Source: DASQZT01 sp035638575 (GTDB lineage Bacteria; Acidobacteriota; Terriglobia; Bryobacterales; Bryobacteraceae). Taken from it: a stretch of 64,000 nucleotides of DNA. The notes under the pieces are model-generated. The model was not told the DNA's origin. It was given only the letters and a program-made list of their open reading frames with translations, and ran no database searches. This document shows positions 9,008-17,228 of the stretch, in pieces. The stretch spans positions 1 through 64,000 of the forward strand of contig DASQZT010000151.1 of the NCBI GenBank assembly GCA_035638575.1. The letters are read 5' to 3'. Both the position numbers and the translations under genes were made by a program. Every line of letters begins with the position of its first letter. Within the stretch, counting starts at the first letter, position 1.

Positions 9008-9976
9008 CTACCGCGCGACGCCGCGCTGCTTGCGGGTGAGGATTTCGCGCACGGCGTAGATGCGGCGGTCCTGGCTTTCGAAGTAGGTCCGCATCATCAT
9101 TTCGCCGATCAGGCCGGTGGAGAACATCATCAGGCCGCCCAGAAGCAGCAGGCCGCCGGCCATCATGAGGGGGCCGTGCTCGATCACGATGTCGTACCCC
9201 AACAGCTTCTTGACCAGCAGGTAAACCATGATGCCGCCGCCGAATCCCGTGCCGGCCAGCCCGAGGGTGCCGAAGAAATGCATGGGCCGGGTGAAATACT
9301 TCAGCAGGAACTTGATGGTCAGGATGTCGAACAAGACGCGGAAGGTGCGGCCGATTCCATAGTGCGAATCGCCGGCGGCGCGCGGCGTGTTGCGGATGGG
9401 CACCTCGGCGATGCGCGCGCCATAGAAGCTGGCCAGCGCGGGGATGAAGCGGTGCAGCTCGCCGTAGAGATTCACGTCCTTCAGCACCTCGGCGCGGTAC
9501 GCCTTGAAGGTGGTGCCGAAATCGTGGAGATCCAAACCCGAAGCCTTGGCCATCAGCCAGTTGGCGATGCGCGACGGAATCTTGCGCAGGACGGCATTAT
9601 CCACGCGGTGCGTGCGCCAGCCGCTGGCGATGTCGAATCCTTCGTCGATCTTCCGGAGCAGCGCGGGGATGTCCTCGGGGGCGTGCTGGAGATCGCCGTC
9701 CATGGCGATAATCACGTCGCCCTTGGATTCGTGGAAGCCGGCCGAAAGCGCCGCGGTCTGGCCGAAGTTGCGGCGCAGGCGGATGACTTTCAGGTGCCCG
9801 TCGGTCTCCACCAGATTGGCCAGAAGCACGAAGCTCCGATCGGAGGAAGCATCGTCCACGAAGAGGATTTCGTAGGGCCGCTGCAACTGCTCCAGGACCG
9901 AGGTGAGCCGGTCGTAGAGCGGCAGGATGGAGGGCTCCTCGTTGTGGATCGGAATCACGATCGACAGCATGGACAT
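9008..9976 (-). CDS. GT2 family glycosyltransferase, polyprenyl-phosphate type
   Basis: 322 residues. The N-terminal GT-A domain shows SIVIPIHNEE, YEILFVDDASSD, RNFGQTAALSAGF and the metal/nucleotide-binding DGDLQHAPEDIP. The C-terminal part has two long hydrophobic helices (about residues 215-290: LGLAGTGFGGGIMVYLLVKKLL and LMMAGGLLLLGGLMMFSTGL). This matches the GtrB/DPM/ArnC-like group that moves a sugar to undecaprenyl phosphate at the membrane. The sugar is unknown. ATG at 9974-9976, with a second ATG two codons in. The start lies 21 bases from the divergent methyltransferase start. Confidence 0.85.
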   Translation of the reverse strand: MSMLSIVIPIHNEEPSILPLYDRLTSVLEQLQRPYEILFVDDASSDRSFVLLANLVETDGHLKVIRLRRNFGQTAALSAGFHESKGDVIIAMDGDLQHAPEDIPALLRKIDEGFDIASGWRTHRVDNAVLRKIPSRIANWLMAKASGLDLHDFGTTFKAYRAEVLKDVNLYGELHRFIPALASFYGARIAEVPIRNTPRAAGDSHYGIGRTFRVLFDILTIKFLLKYFTRPMHFFGTLGLAGTGFGGGIMVYLLVKKLLGYDIVIEHGPLMMAGGLLLLGGLMMFSTGLIGEMMMRTYFESQDRRIYAVREILTRKQRGVAR

Positions 9977-9997
9977 GCGAACATTAGTGTAACATTC

Positions 9998-10534
9998 ATG
10001 GACCGGCTTCCCTTCCAGGCGACCGCGGCCGGCGCCTTCTACCAGCACATCCGGCCGCTGCCGGTGGCCGTGCTGCTGGACAATGTACGCAGCCTGTACA
10101 ACGTGGGCTCGTTCTTTCGCACCGCGGATGCCGCCCGGGTGGAGAAGCTGTACCTGTGCGGAATTACCGGCCGCCCTCCGCAGCGCGGCATCACCAAGAC
10201 CGCCCTGGGGGCCGAGGAAACGGTGGCCTGGGAGCACACCTGGGAGCCTGTTCCGCTGATCGGCGAGCTGCGGGGGCACGGTTACGAGATCGCCGCCATC
10301 GAAACCAGGGTGCACGCGGTGGACCTGTTCGAGTGGATGCCGCGGTTCCCGGTGTGCGTGATTTTCGGCCACGAAGTGGAGGGCATCCGGCCGGAGATTT
10401 CGGCGCTGTGCGACACACACGTGCGCATCCCCATGCTGGGCGCCAAGCACTCGCTCAACGTCGCCACCGCGGGCGGCGTGGTGATTTACGAGCTGCTGCG
10501 AAAGTACGGGGCGCTGGCGGGGGCGGGCTGCTGA
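9998..10534 (+). CDS. SpoU/TrmH-family RNA 2'-O-methyltransferase
   Basis: 178 residues with the three SPOUT motifs: VLLDNVRSLYNVGSFFRTADA (motif 1 with the catalytic Arg/Asn), VCVIFGHEVEGI (motif 2) and IPMLGAKHSLNVATAGGVVIYELLR (motif 3), which together make the trefoil-knot SAM site. It should methylate a ribose in tRNA or rRNA; the exact position cannot be told. It is compact, lacking an N-terminal RNA-binding extension. ATG 9998 is preceded by a very short shared divergent region. Confidence 0.85.
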   Translation: MDRLPFQATAAGAFYQHIRPLPVAVLLDNVRSLYNVGSFFRTADAARVEKLYLCGITGRPPQRGITKTALGAEETVAWEHTWEPVPLIGELRGHGYEIAAIETRVHAVDLFEWMPRFPVCVIFGHEVEGIRPEISALCDTHVRIPMLGAKHSLNVATAGGVVIYELLRKYGALAGAGC

Positions 10535-10560
10535 GCCGGTATGCGCTACGATATAGAGGC

Positions 10561-11799
10561 TTGCCTCAAACACTGCCTCGGCTGCGCTCGAATGTGGACT
10601 TCATGCCGTCCCCGTCGCCGGACCATCCGGGGCTGTTCATTCGCGATCCGTACCGCTTCTCGGACGCCATGCTGGTGATTCCACCGGTGCTGGTGGAGTG
10701 CCTTCACTGCTTCGACGGGCAGCACACGGACCTCGACCTGCGGGCCGCGCTGGTGCGCGTGACCAACAGCCTGGAGGTCGGCGAGATCCAGCGGCACCTG
10801 GTGGAAACGTTGAGCGCTGCCGGTTTTCTGGAGGACGAAGCGTTTGCGCGGCTGGAGCAGGAACGGCGGCGCGAATTCGCGGAAGCGGAGGTGCGCACGC
10901 CGGTCCACGCGGGTTCGGCTTATCCGGACACGGCCGAACCGCTGCGCGAAACCATGGCGCGCTACATGCCCGGCGCCGGCGTCCCCGCGGCGGACGGCAA
11001 CCTGGTCGGCATTGCCGCCCCGCACGTGAGTCCCGAGGGCGGCTGGCAATCCTACCGCGACGCCTACCGCATGCTGGGCCCGGAGATGCGCGATCGCACC
11101 TTCGTGATCCTGGGGACCTCGCACTACGGCGAGCCCGAGAGGTTCGGGCTGACGCGGAAGAATTTCGTCACGCCGCTGGGTGAGGCGGTCACCGACCGGC
11201 GGCTGGTGGACTGGCTGGAGGAGCGCGGCGGCGGCGCCGTGGCGATGGAGGACTACTGCCACTCCTTCGAGCACACGATCGAGTTTCAGGTGCTCTTCTT
11301 GCAACACATGCTGGGCCCGGACGTGCGGATCGTGCCGATCCTGTGCGGTCCCTACGCGCGCAGCCTTCGCGGCGGCGGACGGCCCGAAGACGAGGACGGG
11401 GTCAGGCAGTTCCTGGACGCGCTGGGCGAGATGAACGACCGCGAAGCCGGACGCCTCTTGTGGGTGCTGGGGGTAGACATGGCTCACATGGGCGCCCGCT
11501 ACGGCGACGATTTCCGGGCGGCTGCGAACCAGGGAGTCATGAGCGAGATCGGGGCCCGCGACCAGGACCGCATCACGCGCATCAACGCCGCGGACGCCGC
11601 GGGCTTCTGGGAGCTGGTGACGGAGAATCGCGACGACCTCAAATGGTGCGGCTCCGCGCCGTTCTATACCTTCCTGAAAGCCGTCCCCGAAGCGCGCGGC
11701 GAGCTGCTGCGCTACGAGCAGTGGAACATCGACGAGCACAGCGTGGTGAGCTTCGCGGGGATGGCGTTTTCGAAAGCCGGCGGCACTACTCGATCGTAG
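10561..11799 (+). CDS. MEMO family protein (AmmeMemoRadiSam system protein B) with N-terminal PqqD-like region
   Basis: About 412 residues if begun at TTG 10561; GTG 10594 and ATG 10603 are other in-frame starts and none has a clear ribosome binding site. The first about 100 residues (RFSDAMLVIPPVLVECLHCFDG, LRAALVRVTN..EVGEIQRHLVETLSAAGFLED) resemble a PqqD-like helical domain. The rest is MEMO: GSAYPDTAEPLRETMARYM, GIAAPHVSPEGGWQSYRDAY, ILGTSHYG, DYCHSFEHTIEFQVLFLQHM and VLGVDMAHMGARYGD, including the His residues that align with the metal site of the dioxygenase-like fold. Its partners (AMMECR1 and a radical-SAM protein) are not in the window. Its stop overlaps the stop of the biotin carrier gene by 14 bases. 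Confidence 0.8.
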   Translation: MPQTLPRLRSNVDFMPSPSPDHPGLFIRDPYRFSDAMLVIPPVLVECLHCFDGQHTDLDLRAALVRVTNSLEVGEIQRHLVETLSAAGFLEDEAFARLEQERRREFAEAEVRTPVHAGSAYPDTAEPLRETMARYMPGAGVPAADGNLVGIAAPHVSPEGGWQSYRDAYRMLGPEMRDRTFVILGTSHYGEPERFGLTRKNFVTPLGEAVTDRRLVDWLEERGGGAVAMEDYCHSFEHTIEFQVLFLQHMLGPDVRIVPILCGPYARSLRGGGRPEDEDGVRQFLDALGEMNDREAGRLLWVLGVDMAHMGARYGDDFRAAANQGVMSEIGARDQDRITRINAADAAGFWELVTENRDDLKWCGSAPFYTFLKAVPEARGELLRYEQWNIDEHSVVSFAGMAFSKAGGTTRS

Positions 11800-12286
11800 C
11801 GAGCACATCGCCGGCGGCGACCGTCGCGCCCTCTTTGGCGGGGACGGCGATCACGCGGCCGGCGCGGGGCGCCTTGATTTCGTTCTGCATCTTCATGGCT
11901 TCCACCACCACCACGCCCTGGCCGGCTTCGACCACGTCGCCGGCGGCGGCCAGCACGCGCACCACTTTGCCGGGCATGGGGGCCGTGAGGTTCTGCGCGC
12001 CGTCGCCGCCGCGGCCACCCGCTTTCGGGGTCCAGCGGCGCGGATCGCGCACCTCCACCTCGAAGCGGTACCCATCGATGACCACCACGATGGCGCCGGC
12101 GGCGGTCTGCTCCACGCGCGCGTCGTAGCTGCGCCCGTCCATCAGCACCGAGTAGACGCCGGGCTCGGGAGCCTCCACCTGGGCGTCGCGTGCGTCTTCG
12201 CCGCCGATGCGGAAGCGGCAGTCCGGAGCGGGCGCCAGGATTTCGATGGCGTCCTCGGCGCCGTTGATGGTGAGCGAGAGCTTCAT
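11786..12286 (-). CDS. Biotin carboxyl carrier protein
   Basis: 166 residues. The C-terminal biotinyl domain carries the biotin-attachment motif EAMKMQN, in which the Lys is biotinylated, inside a typical PMPGKVVRVLAAAGDVVEAGQ barrel. The N-terminal part resembles the middle domain found in acyl-CoA carboxylase alpha subunits. Its ATG at 12284-12286 overlaps the stop of the upstream biotin carboxylase, so the two are made together. The carboxyltransferase subunits are not nearby. Confidence 0.88.
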   Translation of the reverse strand: MKLSLTINGAEDAIEILAPAPDCRFRIGGEDARDAQVEAPEPGVYSVLMDGRSYDARVEQTAAGAIVVVIDGYRFEVEVRDPRRWTPKAGGRGGDGAQNLTAPMPGKVVRVLAAAGDVVEAGQGVVVVEAMKMQNEIKAPRAGRVIAVPAKEGATVAAGDVLATIE

Positions 12287-13785
12287 CTGAGCAGGTCGTT
12301 TCGCCCGGAGGCGAGCCATCGGCCGGCGCCGGCCGGCCCGTTTCCGCCCAACGGAGCGTCCGGCTCAGGCCGCGTGGCGTGCAGGGCCGCGGCGAGCGCC
12401 GCCACGGCCGCGAGATCGCGCGGCGGTTGGGGAGCCTGGTGGCGCTGGAAGAAATCGTCGATGAAGCCGGTGTGGAGGCGGCCGGCTCGGAATTCCGCGT
12501 CTTCCAGGATCTGGCGGAAGAAGCCGATGTTGGTGCGGATGCCGCCGACGTCGTACTCGCGGAGCGCGCGGACCATGCGATCGGCGGCCTCGCCGCGAGT
12601 GCCGGCCCACACCGCGAGCTTGGCCAGCAGGGGATCGTATTCCATGGGGACGGTCCAGCCGTTGTAGACGCAGCCGTCGAGGCGGACCCCGGGCCCCAAG
12701 GGACGCGAGAGGCGGGTGAGCCTGCCCGGGTACGGGAGGAAATTGTTGTAGGGGTCCTCCGCGTAAATGCGGCATTCGATGGCGCAGCCGCGCCAGGCGA
12801 CCGCTTCCTGTGCGAACGGCAGGCGGGCACCGGCGGCGATTTCGATCTGCAGACGCACCAGGTCCAGGCCGGTGACCAGTTCGGTGACGGGGTGCTCCAC
12901 CTGGAGGCGCGTGTTCATCTCGAGGAAGTAGAAGCGGCGGTCGCGGTCCACCAGGAATTCGACGGTTCCGGCGTTGTAGTACGCGGCGGCGCGGGCGGCG
13001 TGGATGGCGGCCTGGCCCATGGCGTGGCGCATCTCGGGATGGAGCGCCACGAGCGGCGACGGGCACTCCTCGATGACCTTCTGATGGCGGCGCTGGATGG
13101 AGCATTCGCGCTCGCCCAAGTGCACCATGTTGCCGTGCTGGTCGCCCAGGACCTGGATTTCGATGTGGCGCGGCTGGTCGATCAGCTTCTCGACGTAGAC
13201 CTCGCCGCTGCGGAAGGCGCGCTGGGCCTCGCTCGAGGCGTCGCGCAGCGCGGATGCCAGGTCGCTTTCGCGATCCACGACCCGCATGCCCTTACCGCCG
13301 CCGCCGGCGACGGCCTTCAACAGGACGGGGTAGCCGTGGCCGCGCCCGAACTCGACGGCCTCGTCGAGCGTGACGCCGTGGTCCGTCCCGGGAACTACAG
13401 GCGCGCCGGCCGCGATGGCCGTCCGGCGAGCGGCGGTTTTCGAGCCCATGCGGCGGATGGAATCGGCCGAGGGACCGATGAACACCAATCCCGCGTCCGC
13501 GCAGGCGGCGGCGAAGTCGGCGTTCTCGCTCAGGAAGCCGTAGCCCGGATGGATGGCCTCGGCGCCGTGCTTCCTGGCGGCATCGATGATGCGATCGATT
13601 CTCAAGTAGCTGTCGGCGGAGGGCGGCGGCCCGATGCGCTCGGCCTCATCGGCCATGCGCACGTGCAGGGACGTGCGGTCGGCATCGGAGTAGACGGCCA
13701 CGCCGGCAATCCCCATCTCGCGCAACGTGCGCAGGACGCGGACCGCGATCTCCCCACGGTTGGCAATCAGGACCTTACGGAACAT
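12283..13785 (-). CDS. Biotin carboxylase subunit of an acyl-CoA carboxylase
   Basis: 500 residues of the ATP-grasp biotin carboxylase family: MFRKVLIANRGEIAVRVLRT, EAIHPGYGFLSENADFA, the Gly-rich ATP loop VAGGGGKGMRVV, GERECSIQRRHQKVIEE and FLEMNTRLQVEHPVTE, with the catalytic Glu/Arg residues in place. It uses ATP and bicarbonate to carboxylate biotin on the downstream carrier protein. Whether the final acceptor is acetyl-CoA, propionyl-CoA or methylcrotonyl-CoA cannot be decided without the carboxyltransferase. About 50 residues longer than a minimal AccC because of a C-terminal Ala/Pro-rich extension. Confidence 0.9.
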   Translation of the reverse strand: MFRKVLIANRGEIAVRVLRTLREMGIAGVAVYSDADRTSLHVRMADEAERIGPPPSADSYLRIDRIIDAARKHGAEAIHPGYGFLSENADFAAACADAGLVFIGPSADSIRRMGSKTAARRTAIAAGAPVVPGTDHGVTLDEAVEFGRGHGYPVLLKAVAGGGGKGMRVVDRESDLASALRDASSEAQRAFRSGEVYVEKLIDQPRHIEIQVLGDQHGNMVHLGERECSIQRRHQKVIEECPSPLVALHPEMRHAMGQAAIHAARAAAYYNAGTVEFLVDRDRRFYFLEMNTRLQVEHPVTELVTGLDLVRLQIEIAAGARLPFAQEAVAWRGCAIECRIYAEDPYNNFLPYPGRLTRLSRPLGPGVRLDGCVYNGWTVPMEYDPLLAKLAVWAGTRGEAADRMVRALREYDVGGIRTNIGFFRQILEDAEFRAGRLHTGFIDDFFQRHQAPQPPRDLAAVAALAAALHATRPEPDAPLGGNGPAGAGRWLASGRNDLLR

Positions 13786-13889
13786 GCAGCAAGAATTGTA
13801 GCAGGAGGTTCGCGGGGTCCGGCCGCGGCGCTCGCCGCCCGGCAGCGATTTGCCAATCGTGGTACAGTCCGTTGAGGACCGGCTTGGAA

Positions 13890-14825
13890 GTGAAACGCAT
13901 TCTGGTGACCGGCGGCGCGGGCTTCCTGGGAAGCCATCTCTGCGACCGCCTCGTAGACTCGGGCGCGGAGGTGCTGTGCCTGGACAACTTTTTTACGGGG
14001 GCGAGAGCGAACGTCGCGCACCTGCTGTCCAACCCGCGGTTCGAGCTGATCCGCCACGACCTGGTCAACCCCATCCTGCTGGAAGTGGATCAGATCTACA
14101 ACTTCGCGTGCCCCGCATCGCCCGTGCACTACCAGTACAACCCGGTCAAGACGGTCAAGACCTGCGTGATGGGTGCGATCAACATGCTGGGCCTGGCCAA
14201 GCGGGTGCGGGCGCGCCTGCTGCAGGCTTCGACCTCGGAGGTTTACGGCGATCCGTCGCAGCATCCACAGGCCGAGTCGTACTGGGGCCACGTCAACCCG
14301 GTGGGCGTGCGCAGTTGCTACGACGAAGGGAAGCGCGTGGCCGAAACGCTCATGATGGACTATCACCGCCAGAACGGCGTGGATGTCCGGATCGTGCGCA
14401 TCTTCAATACCTACGGCCCGCGGATGGCCATCCACGATGGCCGTGTGGTGAGCAACTTCATCGTGCAGGCGCTGCGCAACGAGCCCATCACGGTTTGCGG
14501 CGACGGCGCGCAGACGCGCTCGTTCTGCTATGTGTCGGACCTCATCGAAGGGGTCCTGCGGCTCATGAACACGGAAGGGCTGACGGGGCCGGTCAACATC
14601 GGCAATCCCGACGAATTCTCCATCCGGGAACTGGCGGAGATGGTTGTCTCGATGACCGGTTCCCGATCGGAAATCGTTTCGCGCCCGCTGCCGCAGGACG
14701 ACCCGGTGCAACGGTGCCCGGACATTTCCCTGGCGCGGAAAGCGCTCGGGTGGCAGCCCACGGTGCCGCTCCGCGAGGGGCTCAAGCTCACCATCGAATA
14801 CTTCGAACGGGCTATCGGGGAGTAA
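13890..14825 (+). CDS. UDP-glucuronate decarboxylase-type NAD-dependent sugar epimerase/dehydratase
   Basis: 311 residues from GTG 13890; TTG 13872 in the same frame is an alternative. Rossmann motif ILVTGGAGFLGSHLCD, catalytic triad S/T...YxxxK (SCYDEGKRVAET), and the UXS-like segments IYNFACPASPVHYQYNPVKT and TYGPRMAIHDGRVVSNFI. This group turns UDP-glucuronate into UDP-xylose for polysaccharide synthesis; a related dTDP-glucose dehydratase activity is less likely given the PASP motif. It stands alone between the divergent biotin carboxylase gene and the poly-His gene. Confidence 0.85.
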   Translation: MKRILVTGGAGFLGSHLCDRLVDSGAEVLCLDNFFTGARANVAHLLSNPRFELIRHDLVNPILLEVDQIYNFACPASPVHYQYNPVKTVKTCVMGAINMLGLAKRVRARLLQASTSEVYGDPSQHPQAESYWGHVNPVGVRSCYDEGKRVAETLMMDYHRQNGVDVRIVRIFNTYGPRMAIHDGRVVSNFIVQALRNEPITVCGDGAQTRSFCYVSDLIEGVLRLMNTEGLTGPVNIGNPDEFSIRELAEMVVSMTGSRSEIVSRPLPQDDPVQRCPDISLARKALGWQPTVPLREGLKLTIEYFERAIGE

Positions 14826-14962
14826 GCCGCGCGATCTCACACGGGGCCGCCAAGAATTCGCCACTCCGTCAGAAAGTTGACAGAGCGGCGGATGCGCCGG
14901 GCCCACGTTTTCAGTATCTCGAGGCACTGCGGGAGCGGCAGTAAAAATGCGAGTCGCACAGC

Positions 14963-15580
14963 ATGGGTTCTATAAACATGCTTTCCAGCAGCTATCTACA
15001 GTCGGTACTCAGCACCGCTCTCCAGGGCACCGGCTTGACCACCAATTCGGCCGGGAACAATCTGAACGGCGTCGGCACGTCTTCGCTCACGCTCCAGCCA
15101 GACAGCCCCCAGCTTTCACCGTTCGCTCAATTGATGAGCACGCTCCAGCAGCTTCAGCAATCGAATCCAACCAAGTACCAGCAGATCACCGGGCAAATCG
15201 CGACGAACCTGACACAGGCCGCGCAAACTGCCCAGACGAACGGCAATACGACGGCGGCGACTCAACTCACCCAGCTTGCGACGGACTTCACCAACGCCTC
15301 GACGAGCGGCCAACTCCCAAACATCCAGGATCTGGCCCAGGCGATCGGCGGCCATCACCACCACCATCATCATTCCCACGCGGCCTCCGCCGGTTCGGGC
15401 AGCGATTCCAGCAGCTCGACTAGCGCTTCGAGCACCAGCAGCTCGAGCAGCACGAGCCAGGTGATGGATCAGTTTCTGGCGGCCTTCCAGAGCAGCGCGA
15501 CGCAGAACGGCCCGCTCAATCCGATGGGGATCATTCTGAACACGCTGTCCAGCTCTGGGATCAACATCTCGAATTCCTGA
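14963..15580 (+). CDS. Unknown protein with natural poly-His and poly-Ser tracts
   Basis: 205 residues of low complexity. It has a Gln/Asn/Thr/Ser-rich helical first half (LSPFAQLMSTLQQLQQSNPTKYQQ, TNLTQAAQTAQTNGN), a run of seven His followed by SHA, then a Ser/Thr-rich linker and a short C-terminus (MDQFLAAFQSS...MGIILNTLSSSGINISNS). No signal peptide or membrane segment is visible. The codon pattern looks real and the frame is uninterrupted. A His run can bind nickel, zinc or copper, and the gene lies 460 bases upstream of the hydrogenase operon, but any link is speculation. I do not recognise the family. Confidence 0.6.
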   Translation: MGSINMLSSSYLQSVLSTALQGTGLTTNSAGNNLNGVGTSSLTLQPDSPQLSPFAQLMSTLQQLQQSNPTKYQQITGQIATNLTQAAQTAQTNGNTTAATQLTQLATDFTNASTSGQLPNIQDLAQAIGGHHHHHHHSHAASAGSGSDSSSSTSASSTSSSSSTSQVMDQFLAAFQSSATQNGPLNPMGIILNTLSSSGINISNS

Positions 15581-15616
15581 CGGGGCGGCAAGGGGTCCGA
15601 TCCATAGAGATTTGAA

Positions 15617-15641
15617 GCCCGGCGAGCATGGCTCGCCGGGC
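15617..15641. terminator. Perfect 11-bp hairpin after the poly-His gene
   Basis: Arms GCCCGGCGAGC and GCTCGCCGGGC flank a 3-base loop, about 37 bases after the stop at 15580. There is no T-run, so it is either a factor-assisted terminator or the first element of the palindrome cluster that follows it. Confidence 0.45.
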
Positions 15642-15643
15642 GG

Positions 15644-15690
15644 GTTGACAACAGTTGACAACCCGCCGCAGGTTGCCAACTGTTGCCAAC
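15644..15690. repeat. Array of four 9-bp palindromes GTTGACAAC / GTTGCCAAC
   Basis: Each unit is itself palindromic (GTTG-N-CAAC). Units sit at 15644-15652, 15654-15662, 15672-15680 and 15682-15690: two GTTGACAAC copies 10 bp apart, a 9-bp gap, two GTTGCCAAC copies 10 bp apart. Centre spacings are 10, 18 and 10 bp. Spacing near one helical turn suggests a protein-binding array, though a repetitive extragenic element is possible. It lies between the poly-His gene and the promoter region of the hydrogenase operon. Confidence 0.6.
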
Positions 15691-15773
15691 CTGCCCCACA
15701 AGCCTGATCAAAAAACCGACAGACTGTGGGAATCCTGACGGCACCCAGGGTATCCGCCGGATCGAATGATTGA

Positions 15774-15801
15774 TTGAAAAAGGATAAGTAGGTGCTAAAA
15801 T
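15774..15801 (+). promoter_or_regulatory. Candidate promoter of the Hdr-Etf-hydrogenase operon
   Basis: TTGAAA at 15774-15779 and TAAAAT at 15796-15801 are separated by 16 bases in the only AT-rich stretch of the region. A transcript from here would carry a leader of roughly 235 bases before the first gene. Confidence 0.45.
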
Positions 15802-16044
15802 CCTAATCATAAACGGCTCGAATCGTGGGAAGCCGTGGTGACGAGGGAGAAACGCCGAGAAAACGAACGTTCGCCGATGCGGGGTCGACGGGAAGCTGTA
15901 TGGTTTGTGGGCCGCCCGGCGGGCCGAAGCCAGCGCGCGGGGGGTTCCAACATATAGGATTGGCCACGGGCGGGCACCAGGTGCTGGCCTGGAATTTCGC
16001 CCCATAGGGCATTGCGCCGGCCGGGCGCAGCGCGGAGATGACCG
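15802..16044 (+). other. Long 5' leader region upstream of the operon, content unknown
   Basis: About 240 GC-rich bases between the candidate promoter and the first ATG. Several short complementary G/C runs could fold (for example GGGCCGCCC with nearby GGCGGGCC), but I do not recognise any known riboswitch. A GGAG about 9 bases before ATG 16045 is the likely ribosome binding site. Confidence 0.3.
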
Positions 16045-17226
16045 ATGGGCACGTGTTCGGTGACCCTGGAGACTCTCCCCCGGTACCCCGAGGGGACGGA
16101 GATCCTGACCTGCCTGCAATGCGGCGCGTGCACCGGCACGTGCCCCTACGGCGACGTGATGGAGTTTCCGCCCCGCCGCATGATCGCCATGATGCGCGCG
16201 GGGATGCTGGAGAAGGTCTTCACCAGCGACAGCCTGCTTTCCTGCGTGGCGTGCTATGCGTGCATGGCGAAATGCCCGCGCGGAATCCGGCTGACCGAGA
16301 TCCTTCTGCCGTTGATGAAGGAACAGACCCTGACGCATATGCCGGAGCTGCCCGGCGAGCTGCAGAAGGCGCTGCAGAACACCCTGCGCTACGGCAACCC
16401 GATGGGCGAGCCATCGCGCAAACGGGCCGCCTGGGTCAAAACGGCGGGAGTCCCCATCCGCATTCTGGCCGAGGATCCGAGGCCCGCGGACGTCCTCTGG
16501 TTCGTGGAATGCTACACCTCTTTCTACCCGCGCGGCCAGGATACCAGCCGGGCCACCGCGAAAATCTTTCACCGGTTGGGAATCGACTTCGCAATTCTCG
16601 GCAATGAAGAGAAGTGCGCCGGCGAGTGCGGACGCCTGACGTGGGAGCCGGGGCTGTTCGAGACGCTCATGGACTACAACATGGCGGTCTTCCAAAAGTA
16701 CCGGTTCCAGCGGCTGGTGACTTCCTGCCCGCACGCGCACAACGCTTTCAAGAACCGCTACCCGGCGCTGGGTTTCAACTGGCCGCTGGAACACACCACT
16801 CCCTTTCTGGGGAGATACCTCGACCGGCTCAAACCGCTGCTGGCGCGGAAACTCGACTACAAGGTGACCTATCACGACTCGTGCTGCCTGGGACGGCAGA
16901 ACGAATTTTACGAAGCGCCCAGGATGCTGTTGCAGGCGATCCCGGGCGTGAAACTGATCGAAATGGTTCACAACCGCGTCAACGCCATCTGCTGCGGCGG
17001 CGGAGGCGGCGGCATGTGGCTGGACACTTACTTCAAGGCGAAGGGCTACGAGCGGCTGTCGGAGCGCCGTGTCCGGGAGGCCGTGGCGACCGGCGCCGAC
17101 GTCCTGGCGGTTTCCTGCCCTTACGAAGTCTCACGCTTCGAGGATGCCCTCAAGGTGGTGGGCTACGACAAACGAATGATGGTCCGGGACGTCACCGAAC
17201 TCCTGGCCGAGGCAATGGAGGAATAG
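16045..17226 (+). CDS. HdrD-like Fe-S oxidoreductase (two 4Fe-4S plus two CCG regions)
   Basis: 393 residues, soluble. Two ferredoxin-type clusters at about residues 23-33 (CLQCGACTGTCP) and 67-77 (CVACYACMAKCP) come first, as in HdrC. They are followed by two cysteine-rich CCG-type regions as in HdrB/HdrD: the first is non-canonical (KCAGECG, and SCPHAHN with one Cys), the second keeps CCLGRQNEFYEAPR, ICCGGGGGGMW and SCPYEV. This family passes electrons between an Etf and other carriers or reduces/oxidises a thiol-disulfide couple. As first gene of the operon, directly before etfBA, it is probably the soluble partner of that Etf. It ends 2 bases before the EtfB start. Confidence 0.85.
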   Translation: MGTCSVTLETLPRYPEGTEILTCLQCGACTGTCPYGDVMEFPPRRMIAMMRAGMLEKVFTSDSLLSCVACYACMAKCPRGIRLTEILLPLMKEQTLTHMPELPGELQKALQNTLRYGNPMGEPSRKRAAWVKTAGVPIRILAEDPRPADVLWFVECYTSFYPRGQDTSRATAKIFHRLGIDFAILGNEEKCAGECGRLTWEPGLFETLMDYNMAVFQKYRFQRLVTSCPHAHNAFKNRYPALGFNWPLEHTTPFLGRYLDRLKPLLARKLDYKVTYHDSCCLGRQNEFYEAPRMLLQAIPGVKLIEMVHNRVNAICCGGGGGGMWLDTYFKAKGYERLSERRVREAVATGADVLAVSCPYEVSRFEDALKVVGYDKRMMVRDVTELLAEAMEE

Positions 17227-17228
17227 CC

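Noticed and set aside
12379..13875. Long plus-strand open frame opposite the biotin carboxylase gene
   Set aside because: It is the antisense shadow of a well-matched ATP-grasp protein; its translation has no recognisable motif. Similar long shadows at 15469-16971 (-), 27580-29517 (-) and 32391-34304 (-) are rejected for the same reason.
15351..15380. Poly-His tag suggesting vector contamination
   Set aside because: The run is in the middle of a long native-looking frame, followed by Ser-rich sequence, and flanking genes are chromosomal.
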